A stretch of DNA of 64,000 nucleotides from Nicotiana tabacum (Eukaryota > Streptophyta > Magnoliopsida > Solanales > Solanaceae): contig NC_134096.1 of NCBI RefSeq assembly GCF_000715075.1, positions 116,868,698-116,932,697 of the forward strand, in the 5' to 3' direction. The position numbers and the translations under genes were made by a program. Shown here piece after piece: positions 11,140 to 20,774 of the stretch (position 1 is the first letter of the stretch; the number at the start of each line of letters is the position of its first letter). The notes under the pieces were generated by a model. It did not search any database. It had not been told where the DNA came from and saw only the letters and a list, made by a program, of their open reading frames with translations.

Positions 11140-11741
11140 GCTCCTACAATGAGACATTGGAATGGAATCAAACATATATTACAGTATCTAAAAGAGACTA
11201 CCAATATGAGATTATTTTATGGCAATGATTGAAATCCCGATCTTGTTAGTTATGCCGATGCTAGGTATTTATCTGACCCACACAAAGCTCGATCTCAAAC
11301 AAGCTATGTGTTTACATATGGAGGCACTGCTATATCTTGGCAATGGACTAAGAAATCAATCGTGGCTACTTCATCTAATCATGCTGAGATAATTGATATT
11401 CATGAAGCAAGTCGAGAATATGTATGGTTGAGGTCTACAATACACCTTATTCGAGACAAATGTGGTTTGAAGTGTGACAAACTACCCATAATTTTGTATG
11501 AACAAAATGCAGCATGCATAGCCCAATTGAAGGGAAGATTCATAAAAGGGGATAGGACAAAGCACATTTCACCAAAGTTATTTTTTTCACACATGGTCTT
11601 CAAAAGAATGGTGATATCAATGTGCAACAGATCCGTTCAAGTGATAATATGGCTGATTTGTTCACCAAATCTCTACCGACGTCAATCTTCAAGAAACTAG
11701 CGTACAAGATTAGGATGCGAAGGCTCAAGGATGTGAATTGA
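11137..11741 (+). pseudogene. copia B RNase H remnant
   Basis: C-terminal RNase H of a copia polyprotein. It starts with [19 protein letters not shown], the conserved stretch before RNase H, then VSYADARYLSD (catalytic Asp region), SWQWTKKSIVATSSNHAEII (catalytic Glu/Asp region) and ACIAQLKGRFIKGDRTKHIS. There is a stop near 11229 (ggcaatgattgaaatcc). A frameshift at the T-run around 11580 moves the tail NMADLFTKSLPTSIFKKL into another frame. The protein would normally end near 11741. Enzyme activity is lost. Confidence 0.85.
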
Positions 11742-11958
11742 TGCTCTCATCAGGGGGAGTTAATACGTGTTGTACTCTTTTTCCCTTATAAAGTTTTGTC
11801 CCACTAAGTTTTCCTTACAAGGTTTTTAACGAGGCAACCAAAAGGCGTATTTCTAAACATGTGTACTCTTTTTCCTTCACTAGGATTTGTTTCCCATAGG
11901 GTTTTTTTCCTAATAATATTTTAACGAGGCACATTATCTATGGGCATCCAAGGGGGAG

Positions 11959-12258
11959 TGTTATAAGAAAGATTAAATTATGGTGGATGTCTACTCTTCC
12001 TCCATGATCTTCTCAAATTCTTAATGACATATTCAATGACATATATCTACGCTTAATGACATATTCAATGACATATTTTTCTTCACTTTTCATGCCTATA
12101 TAAGTGCCTTATAATAGATAGGAAAATACACCCAATTGAAGAAGAAAATCTCTTCCTCCTCTCTATCTCCATTTCTTGTTCATGTTTTACTAAATTGCTT
12201 TTATTTCATAACAACATGTCTTGTTCATGTTTTACTAAATTTATTTTATTTTATAACA
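11959..12258 (+). repeat. 3' LTR of copia B
   Basis: 300 bp, TGTTATAAG to TTATAACA, directly after the polypurine tract. It contains tandem gacatattcaatgacata units (about 12027-12075) and a TATA-like ctatataagtg (about 12096). The five bases after it are ataac; the partner flank is lost. Confidence 0.9.
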
Positions 12259-12365
12259 ATAACTAATTATTAATTACTTATGCCATGTGACTTTTTTCTA
12301 GGCTACCACTTAATATATAGATTACAAGTATCCGTACTCGTGCGTTGCGCAGAGAATAAGAAATA

Positions 12366-12584
12366 CTTCCTCCGTTTTAATTTATGTGAATCTATTTTCT
12401 TTTTAGTCCGTGCCAAAAAGAATGACCTCTTTCCCTATTTGGTTACAATATACCTTTTATGTAATGATTTATAGCCACACAAAATATATGTGCTTTATTT
12501 TACACCGTAAGTTCAAAAGTCTTCTCTATTTTCTTAAACTTCGTGCCTAGTCAAATGGGTTCACATAAATTGAAACGGAAGGAG
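12366..12584. mobile_element. Stowaway-type MITE
   Basis: 219 bp with terminal inverted repeats: ctTCCTCCGTTTTAATTTATG on the left, and on the right the inverted CTCCTTCCGTTTCAATTTATG. It is flanked by TA on both sides (12364-12365 and 12585-12586), the Tc1/mariner target duplication. The CTCCCTCCGT-like end is the Stowaway signature. It has no coding capacity; the 64-codon ORF at 12280-12474 crosses its boundary and is not a gene. Confidence 0.88.
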
Positions 12585-12666
12585 TATAATTTTTCATAAG
12601 AAAATTTATCTTGAAAAAGACGGTAGATACAAAAAGCATGGAAATGCTATTATTTTTTGGAACATG

Positions 12667-12671
12667 TTAAT
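12667..12671 (+). other. target site duplication of T, left copy
   Basis: TTAAT directly before the left LTR. The identical TTAAT follows the right LTR at 34099-34103. Confidence 0.9.
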
Positions 12672-13381
12672 TGTTTGACCAAAAGTATAACTTTTGGCTA
12701 AGCTATTAAATTTATGTAATAATGAGTTAAATCTAGTTAATGATAATAACTCTAGATGCAAATATTGAAAACGTGTGTGAGATGAGACTAATGCAATGAA
12801 GTGTTGACAAAGATAAACACAAAACGCTCATAAAGAATCAGCAATAATGGAGTTGTAACTAGCAATAAATAACAGTAAATGACATTTAAGTAAATAGGAG
12901 GAATGATTCACCCAATAAATGATGGATTGGACGAATGTTCCTCCTGACAATGATCAATGACAGATAAATCCAAGGTTTGTTCGGACTATTCTTAGATTTG
13001 GTGTAAAAGTGTGGAATAATATGAGTAAGAATCTTGATAAAAAGGCAGTCTTTGTATCTTTACAAGAGAGGGAATCTTCCTTTGAAAAGTGTTCTTATCA
13101 AGTGAATATTACATGCCTTTTTTTCCTCCCGTTCTTTCATATTTATTTGAGACATGTATCTAACAAACCCTAATAGTACAAGTGCAGAGAATATTCACTA
13201 GAATATTCTCTTTAATAACCTATTTCCAAAACTAGCCATTGTTGTTCTGTCAACGATGCTCGACCTCGGCCATTGTTGCCATCTTTATCACGAACCTCGC
13301 TGCTCCCTGGCCGACCTCGATTGATTCTTTCCTTAATGCTGCATTACCCTAAATATTTTAGGGCAGATTTTGACCTATACA
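12672..13381 (-). repeat. 3' LTR of T
   Basis: 710 bp. On the plus strand it reads TGTTTGACCAAAAG to GACCTATACA, and it aligns over its whole length with 33408-34098. Indels against the partner LTR are few, the main one near 13200-13230. Confidence 0.93.
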
Positions 13382-13397
13382 GTTAGTCCCTCCACTT
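13382..13397 (-). other. polypurine tract of T
   Basis: On the minus strand aagtggagggactaac lies directly before the 3' LTR. The equivalent site of element X is at 46550-46566. Confidence 0.75.
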
Positions 13398-13549
13398 ATT
13401 GAGGACGGTCTCAGGCGGGCTCGATGAGCGGATATTGTGTCACGTGATCGAGGCATTTAGACAGTACGAACGAGTTGTGATGATTAAGGCGAGTTAGCAG
13501 TGTATCCCTTTGTGAGCCGCAATTACTAGTCATGTCCCACGAATCAAGA

Positions 13550-13557
13550 TGACGTCA
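13550..13557. promoter_or_regulatory. TGACGTCA palindrome upstream of antisense gene
   Basis: A perfect bZIP/TGA-type site about 144 bp before the TATA box of the antisense gene. The same octamer sits at the equivalent place in element X (46348-46355). Confidence 0.6.
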
Positions 13558-13566
13558 TGGCAACAT

Positions 13567-13581
13567 GCATCATTATGATGC
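13567..13581. promoter_or_regulatory. inverted repeat GCATCAT-T-ATGATGC
   Basis: 7-bp arms with a single central base. The corresponding X sequence (46329-46347) has GCGTCAT/ATGACGC arms, so both arms changed symmetrically. Confidence 0.55.
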
Positions 13582-13693
13582 GATTTCTCGATACATTACT
13601 TCCTTTCGCGCGCGCCTTCTGATTGAATCTGCCGCTTCAGTTATAGTGCCAGGTAATGATGGATTAAATCCTTGGTTTCGATGCCTGAATTTT

Positions 13694-13702
13694 TATAAAT
13701 AG
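13694..13702 (+). promoter_or_regulatory. TATA box of T antisense gene
   Basis: TATAAATAG lies 163 bp before the ATG at 13857. Element X has the same box 160-170 bp before its ATG. Confidence 0.75.
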
Positions 13703-13856
13703 GGTTGTGTGGGCAATGTTCCAACCGTTACGAAACCTCTTGCATCCAAAAAACTCTATATCTTCTTCTTCCTCCATTGTTTGAAATTTCTTACTAGTTT
13801 TAGTGATTCTTGCTGCTTCTAACATTTCCTTGCTTGAACATCTTTCCTTAATCAAC

Positions 13857-16742
13857 ATGACTAATGTGTCCTCTATTTTTGGTATGGCAACTGATCCTGT
13901 CCCTTTGGCGGTGCTTATACCCCCTCACGCAGATAGGGTCTCTGTCGCAATTGAGGAAGAGAATTTTCCTACGGTAGAGAAAATAATCCCTCGTAGTGAG
14001 AAAGTTAGGTCTGATTTCTCGAAGGCGCCCGATGCTGAGCCCAAAATCTCGGAGTCAGTGATGGGAGAGGCCGATCTTGCTGAACTTAGGGCAAAATTCA
14101 ATATCCCTGCCCACATCAATCTGATCTTAGTAGAGCGCAACGTGGTTCAAATCCATCGCCCCGGATATTGCGCGTTTTATGCGTATCCTTTTCAGGTCCG
14201 CTACACTCTCCCCCTTCTCCCATTAACAGAGGAATTTTGCCGGTATAACGGTGTCTGCCCGACCCAACTCTCTCTATACATTTACAAGCTTATTAGGATG
14301 CTCTCAAAATTTGCCGAGTTGGCCAGAGTCGAGGTCACACTCGACCATCTAATGCATCTCTTCGCCCCTAGATTTTATAGGGGAACGATGTTGCATCTTC
14401 GCCACCGAGGAAGTAAATTCTTGGTGGTGAAGATGGATGATATAGCGAATTGTCAGTTCTGTCTCAGCTACTTCTTCGTCAGGACCGAGGACGTGGTAGT
14501 CAACGCGGACGACTTTCCTGAATCCTGGAATTGCGCCCGTAAGTACCCGTATTTTGTGAAAGATTTTTGATTTGTTTGTTTCTAGTCGTAGATTCTAACA
14601 TATTCTCTTCCTTGTACAGCCAAAGCCGCACCTCCTCCTTTGGTCGGAGACATTTCCGACTGGGTTCGGGCCTGCTTCTTCCTTGGCCGGTGAGTTCGTC
14701 TATTGTGTTTGGTTCTCTTTTGACCATATGGTTGCTTGCACGCTATAGTTCATTATAGGTGGTGATGAAACTTAATTCTTTTTCAGTTCAAGGTTCTTCG
14801 AGGAGACCGAGTGCTCCTCCTCTTGCATTTCACAAGAGGAAGGCTGCTTCTTCTTAAGAGTCTGTTCCTGCTGTGACCGCGGCAAGTCTTGCTCGGTCAT
14901 CTGCATCTGTTCGTTCTTCTGCTACAGCCAGGCCTACTCGTTCATCGACCATACTTACTACTACTACCGTACCGTCTTCTTCTGCGCCCGCAGATATATC
15001 GACAGCGGAGTTTTCGGCTTCTTCTTTGCTTCATCTAGTGTACGAGGACGAGAAAACAAAATTGTCGCCGAGTGATGGTAATTTGGTTCTCCGCAAGAGG
15101 AGATCGGTGGACGTCGACGAAGGGGTTGTCCGGGCGGTGGATTCGGTGATGGGTGACTTTGTCATCCGAGAAACAGTGATTGTAGAACTTGAAGATGACG
15201 CTGAGTTACTGCCCGTGGTTCTGCCATCGACTGAAGCCGCAGAGGGTATGTCTCTTCCTGAAACCATGATGGAAGCTGAAGGGGTATCGGCAAAAGTCCC
15301 TGATAACTTGCAGCGGGATGAGCCATCGGCCTCGCGACCGGCCGAGGGTCCTTCTTCAATGGACGACATAAAAGAAAAGTGCGTAGCTGAGGATAGTTAC
15401 GAGACGGGCTCTGATGGGAATGCCGATGAGGTGAGGATGATGGGGGTGGGATTTACCCGACTCGAAGTAAGGTTGGAGGGGTCCACGTAAACTACTGCGA
15501 TCCCCATGGATCGAGATTTGTTGGTCAACGCAGAGGACGTGGTCCCTTCTTTTGGTCCCCTATGTTCTGATGTGGAGGGTAAAACCCTTGAAAACCTGAA
15601 GAATGCTACTTATCTAGGAGCATAGCCGGCCTCGCTCTTAGGGTAAGCTTTTCGATCCCTCTCGTTTTCGTTTGTCGAGTTCAAAGTTCGTTTCATTCTT
15701 ACTCTTCATTTTCATTTTGTCTTTCTTTCATAGTGTGATTTTGGAAATTGAGAGCGCCCGAAGAGAGGAGAGGCATAAGGATATTTTTGTGAAGATGGAT
15801 AGACAATACCGCTAGTACCGCGGTAAGTATCGCGAGATTTGTAGGCGGTTTGGCGAATGCAGTAACTTCCGAGCTCTCAGACTCGAGCTGAAGGAAAACG
15901 ATGACAAGCTGGTTCTCGAGGGGGCGCTAAGGGACAAAGAGGAGGAGTTGGAGGTTAGTAGAGGGGTCGAAGCCCAGTGCGGCGATCTCCAAGCCCAGGT
16001 GCTCTCGTTGTGTGCCAAGCTCGAGGATTGTGAATTCAAAGCCGATGATTGGAGGGGCGTGGTCGCTGAGAAGGAAGCAGATCTCGAGAATGCGGAGCTA
16101 GCTCTGTTGGGGGATATGAGGAAGATGGAGGCTTTAGAGATCGTTATCCGTGTTCTCCGAGCCGAGCGAGAGAGTGCCTTGGAGACGACCAAATTTAAAG
16201 AGGAGCGGCTTGATGAACGAATTGTATAATTGGAAATAGAGGCTTTTGGCCTTTGTGATCGGGACGCCGCTCTGGAGGCCGAGAAGGCACAATTATTGGG
16301 TCGACCATCCTCTTCCCATGTTTCAAACATCCCTGATGTTCCTCGAGATTTATACGTGGAGTGGATTCACGCCGAGGCCCAGCTAGATATATTCAGAGAT
16401 TTGATGAAGGCGGGAACCATTTTGGAAGTCATCCTCGACGATGCTCGTGTTAAGGCACGTGGAGCTCGGGTCGCATGTGGCTACGATCCCGCTGTATTGG
16501 AGGCCGGTGACGACGAGGGGGATGCAGGCGTGGACCAGATTGAAGAGGACGCCTGGTATAAAGATGAGTATCCTGATGGCGATGGTGATGGTGAATGGGT
16601 GGATGACAACGGTCTAGGCGACCAGGCCAATGGTGCGGCTGGGCCAGACTACGAAAATTTAGCTTTTCTTTTCCTTTTTTTGTGTTGCCACAGACTTGTG
16701 CGCTTTTTGGTGGGCGTCTTCTTGGGCCTTTGTAAAATATAA
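13857..16742 (+). pseudogene. antisense gene of Tat element T (gypsy-type transposon domain, coiled coil)
   Basis: A spliced gene running opposite to the host retroelement, between the 3' LTR and the end of pol. Exon 1 (13857-14538) encodes an N-terminus shared with element X (IIPR, RSDF, LAEL, AKF), then a segment like the Pfam 'putative gypsy type transposon' domain (PF04195): LPLTEEFCRYNGVCPTQLS onward. Clear GT-AG introns are 14539-14619, 14690-14786 and 15643-15733. Exon 3 is Ser/Thr/Ala-rich. Exon 4 (from 15734) is a Glu/Lys/Leu-rich coiled coil ([24 protein letters not shown]) ending in an acidic Asp/Glu-rich tail. Stops at 14855, 15488, 15813 and 16227, and a phase problem at the exon 2/3 joint, mean this copy is decayed. 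Function is unknown; antisense ORFs are documented in Tat-lineage elements. Start chosen by alignment with X. Confidence 0.75.
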
Positions 16743-16921
16743 TCTAAGTATGAAATACCAGTTTCGTTATTAGTACCTGATACTTTTTTCTTCTATTTGG
16801 GTTTGTATGTTTTTTGATTTTGTTGCTCGGTTGCCTTGGTTTTCTTGGTCGTAATAATTTAGCTCGAGTGGGGGTCGAACGAGGTCGATACAAACTTAGG
16901 GTTGACCATGGCCACGGGCTA

Positions 16922-17272
16922 GTGGACGTTAGATCGAATGAGGTCGAACATATCGTATGTTTATTTATGGCCGAGGGCCGATTAGGTGTTGATTCGAACG
17001 AGGTCGAATGTAACCTATACATAGTTATGTCGAGGGCCGATTAGGTGTTAATTCGAACGTGGTCGAATGTAACCTATACTTAGTTATGGCTAAGGGCCGA
17101 TTAGGTGTTAATTCGAATGAGGTCGAATGTAACCTATACTTAGTTATGGCAGATGGACGATTAGGTGTTGATTCGAATGAGGTCGAATGTAACCTATACT
17201 TAGTTATGGCCGAGGGCCGATTAGGTGTTAATTTGAACGAGGTCGAACGTAACCTATACTTAGGAAGAATAG
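16922..17272. repeat. 60-bp tandem array in T
   Basis: About six units of 59-60 bp (start points 16922, 16982, 17041, 17101, 17161, 17221; the last is partial), each ttaggtgtta-attcgaacgaggtcgaatg-taacctata-cttagttatggccgagggccga with small changes. A more diverged unit may precede at about 16865. ORFs on both strands here (17025-17285 minus, 17059-17373 plus) are repeat artefacts. Confidence 0.95.
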
Positions 17273-17656
17273 AAATAAGCTTCATGTATTTATGCTTTGT
17301 TCATACACTTGGAGAAATTTATATATTTTTCGAGCGCTGGCTGGCATTTCAATCCCAGTCCCAGTCTATCTAGTCCCTTCATTGGTCGACCTGGAATTGA
17401 GAGGTCGAGCAATGAACTAGTCGTCCAGTGCCTTCGTCTGTGCGTACTTCAATCCTGAAGTGTCCTCTTCATCACCTCATTAAAAACCTCCTCGAGAAAA
17501 CCAAATTGGGAGAAAACTCAAGTGAGGAAAAAAAGAGTACGATTTTGGGGACACCATCTTTTAAAAATTGAAGTAATTGAGGTGTGTAATATTCCAGTTG
17601 TTTGGAAGTTGCTTTTCTTCCATTGTTTCTAGTTAGTTTCTAGTTGGAATGACCCT

Positions 17657-18506
17657 TTATTTGCTATTGCTGTGATTTTGTAGGGGCCGTCCCAGTTTGT
17701 TCCTAGTTTTCCTTCCCGCAGGTCTTTCCTTCCCGACTTTGAGTGGTCTGATTTTTGCCTTTTTGTTATAATAACGTTCTGCTTTTTGCTTTTGGGTGAC
17801 CATTCTCACGTAGGCCATATATCTTCGTTCCTCGACTTCGTCGTGCTCCTGCATTCTATTGTCATCGTTCTGGGGTCCGCTTTCGCTGGAGTATCTTAGG
17901 ATGGGCACTCCGACCTCGACTGGTATTACCGCATCAGTCCCACAAACAAACAAGTATGGCATTCCTGTGCTCGTCTTTAGTGTTGTTCGGTAGTCCCAGA
18001 GTACTTCTGGTAATATTTCCGGCCATAGTCCATTGGCGTCCTCGAGTTTCTTCTTCATGATGTTCAGTATCAACTTGTTGGAGGATTCCGCTTTCCCGTT
18101 GCTCGCGGGGTGGTATGGCGTTGAGAGTGTTTTTTTGATTTGCCATTTTTCAAAAAAACTTAGCGACCTTTTTTCCCGCAAACTGGGGTCCGTTGTCGCA
18201 GCTGATCTAATTGGGGAGACTGAAATGACATATGATGTTTTTTCATATGAAGATGATCACTTCCTATTCGCATATTTAGGCGAATGCTCCTGCTTCTACC
18301 CATTTAGAGAAATAGTCAGTTAAAACTAATAGAAATCGTACGTTACCTCGTCCTGCCGGGAGGGGGCCCACGATGTCCATTCCCCATTTGATGAACGGCC
18401 AAAGGGAGGTCACTGAGTGTAGGTGTTCGCCTTCTTTGTGGATCATTGGGGCATATTTCTGGCATTGCTCACATTGTTTCATAAAATCCGCCGCCTTCTT
18501 TTTCAT
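17657..18506 (-). pseudogene. T integrase
   Basis: Integrase domain of the Tat polyprotein, in two frames. The first piece (18506-18276) has the second half of the zinc finger (CEQCQKY) and the first catalytic Asp region (WGMDIVGPLPAGRG). Across a frame break, CDNGPQFAG around 18190 carries the second Asp. The second piece (18181-17657) continues KKTLSTPYHPASNGKAESSN with the catalytic Glu, then the C-terminal region. The His half of the zinc finger is in the ORF at 18821-18570 (LREVHEGHC). At least two frame breaks make it inactive. Confidence 0.85.
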
Positions 18507-18569
18507 GGTGGGCCACTAATACCCTGCCCATATGAGGCATCTGACCAAAGCTCGATTGCCGGAGTGAGC

Positions 18570-18911
18570 TCAACAGTGGCCTTCGTGTACTTCTCTAAGG
18601 ACGCTCCGCGTCTGATTTGGGACTAAGCATTTCACCAGAGGGCCGCCATACGTCCTCTTGTACATGTCGTTATGAATGATGTTGTATTTGGCTGCTTGCA
18701 TTCGCAGTTTTTTGGCCTCTTTTTTATCATCGGGGAGCACGCCATCCTGCAAATATGTAACAATACGGTTGCGCCAGTCCCAAGTTAGGTTTATGGTTCG
18801 TTCCTCGATTTGATCTATCAATAGGTTGAGGAGGTGGAATCCATTTCTTTCTCCGGTTGTAATGTTTTTGGTGGTTGCGGCTAATTTGGCGAGGCCGTCC
18901 GCCTCGGTATT
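18570..18911 (-). pseudogene. T RNase H to integrase linker and zinc finger N-part
   Basis: Linker of the Tat polyprotein: WRNRIVTYLQDGVLPDDKKE and AKKLRMQAAKYNIIHNDMYK, then the integrase HHCC finger start VLREVHEGHC at the left end. The frame breaks on both sides. The sequence order matches RNase H to integrase in this lineage. Confidence 0.75.
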
Positions 18912-19202
18912 CTATGCTCGGGAGATCTGGTCAAGTTGACATTCGTCAAACTCGGGTAACAGCTTGCAGATTTCGGTCTGGTTCTTCTGTAACCTTTGCT
19001 CCTTGATTTGGAAAGTCCCTATGACTTGGTTGACCATGAGTTGGGAATCAGAGCGTAGTTTTAGCTGCTTCGCCCTGTATTTGAGTGCTAGTCTTTGTCC
19101 TGCAATTACGGCCTCATACTCAGCCTCGTTGTTAGTCATGTCCGGGCATCTTATGGACTGGCGAATCACTTCGCCTGTTGGAACTTTGAGTACGAGTCCC
19201 AA
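18912..19202 (-). pseudogene. T second RNase H (archaeal type)
   Basis: Ninety-six codons with DMTNNEAEYEAVIAGQRLAL, the conserved Glu-containing helix of the additional RNase H typical of Tat elements, followed by KLRSDSQLMVNQV with the next catalytic Asp (SDS). The N-terminal strand with the first Asp lies upstream in broken frames (19600-19210), which also hold what remains of the first, retroviral-type RNase H. Inactive because of frameshifts. Confidence 0.8.
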
Positions 19203-19600
19203 CCCAGACTCTAATGCGTTAGACGCGCTATCAGTTTACAGAACCCAGAGGTCTTGTGTTTGGGGAGAAGCGTGGACAACTTCTTTTTCGACTTCGGGCA
19301 TTATTTTTGCAATAAATTCAGCGACGAAGTCTACGAGGAACTATGACTTTATCGCCGTTCGCGGACGATATGTAATATCGTGCTCGCTCAGTGCGATGGC
19401 CCATTTGGCCAACCTGCCGATAGCTCGGGTTTATGCAAAATGCTTCTTAAGGTGAAAGTCGTGACGACCGAGATGGGGTCGTATTGGAAATATGATATAA
19501 GCTTTCGTGAAACTACGACTAAGGCTAGAGCCAACTTTTCGAGATGGGGGTATCTTGTCTCGGTGTCGACTAGTGTTTTGATAATGTAATAGATGGGAGA

Positions 19601-20549
19601 TTACGTACCTTTATTTTCTTGGACAAGGACCACGCTCATGGCTACTTCGGACGCGGCAAGATAGACAAGGAGGGGCTGTCCCAGTTCTGGTTTTGAAAGC
19701 AATAGTGGCGATGACAAGTACACCTTTAACTCCTTCAGGGCTTGGATGCACTCAGGGATCCATTGGAGGCCGTTCTCCTTTTTGAGTATGCCGAAGAACT
19801 TATGGCACCTATCGGAGGATAGTGAAATGAACCTCAAAAGGGCGGCGATATGGCCAGTCAATCTTTGGACCTGCATTTTGGTGGTCAAATGCTCTGGTAT
19901 CCCTTCGATGGCCTTGATTTGATCGGGATTGACCTCGATACCTCGCTGTGACACTAGGAAACCCAAGAATTTTCCTGAGGCCATGTAGAATGCACATTTT
20001 TCGGGGTTCAGTTTCATGCCGTATTGCCTGAGTATACCGAAGGCTTCTCTCAAGTGGTCGATGTGATCATCTTTCCTTTTAGATTTGACCTGCATGTCAT
20101 CTATGTAAACTTCCATCATTTTACCGAGTTGGTCTTTGAACATCTTCGTCACCAACCTTTGATAAGTTCCTTCCGCATTTTTCAGTCCGAAGGGCATGAC
20201 CCTGTAGCAGTACGTCCCCTGGTGGGTGATGAAGGTGGTTTTCCTCTATGAGGATCTGATTATAGCCCGAGTAGGCATCTAAGTAGCTTAGTAGCTCATG
20301 CCCGGACGCTGCGTCGATGAGTTGGTTGATATGGGGTAATGGAAATGAATCCTTAGGGCAAGCTTTTTTCAGGTAAGTGAAATCTACACACATCCTCCAT
20401 TTGTCGTTCTTGTTTTTCACCATGAGTACGTTGGCGACCCATTGGGGGTACTTCGACTCCCTGATGGATCCATTTTCCAACAATGTTTCCACTTCTTCGT
20501 GTACTGCGTCATTAATTATGGAGTTGAACTTACGCCTAACCTGCCTCAT
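19601..20549 (-). pseudogene. T reverse transcriptase
   Basis: RT domain on the minus strand in two overlapping frames. Piece 20549-20121 begins MRQVRRKFNSIINDAVHEEV and has KWRMCVDFTYLKKACPKDSF and FLDAYSGYNQI. A frameshift near 20195 moves to piece 20197-19601, which has MPFGLKNAEGTYQRL, the intact catalytic motif VYIDDMQVKSK (YIDD at 20107-20096), FLGFLVSQRGIEVNPDQIKA, and the beginning of the first RNase H. Upstream sequence (to about 20770) encodes the usual RT leader (EDLDLIQLD, AYIGCKL) up to the V insertion. The YIDD core is conserved, but the polyprotein cannot be translated continuously. Confidence 0.9.
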
Positions 20550-20769
20550 CGGGGAGGGGGGGAGGGGTAGAGTGGATCTACGTTCAATTTATACGTGGCG
20601 ATCTCCTTTGGGATACCTAGCATATCTGCATGGCTAAAATCAAACAAGTCCGCGTTAGCAGTTAAAAATTCACGAAACTTACCCTGTTCCTGAAGCTTGC
20701 AGCCGATGTAAGCTTTCTTGTTGTGGTTGTTGCTGTCTAACTGAATGAGGTCGAGGTCCTCTATGGTCG

Positions 20770-20774
20770 ATCCT
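20770..20774 (+). other. target site duplication of V, first copy
   Basis: ATCCT directly before the first V LTR. ATCCT also follows both V LTRs (22199-22203 and 28901-28905). Confidence 0.88.

Larger units (their letters stand above)
11130..12258 (+). mobile_element. copia element B, 3' end fragment
   Basis: The 3' terminal part of a Ty1/copia element in plus orientation: RNase H, untranslated tail, polypurine tract (aagggggag, 11950-11958) and 3' LTR (11959-12258). The 5' side is fused to gypsy G1. It belongs to the same LTR family as element A on the opposite strand. Confidence 0.88.

Noticed and set aside
15031..15369. 112-codon minus-strand ORF
   Set aside because: Antisense to the Ser-rich exon 3 of the antisense gene, which has splice sites and a conserved start on the plus strand.
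16922..17373. CRISPR-like array or repeat protein
   Set aside because: Units are contiguous without spacers and this is plant DNA. ORFs on both strands are consequences of the 60-bp period, a multiple of three.
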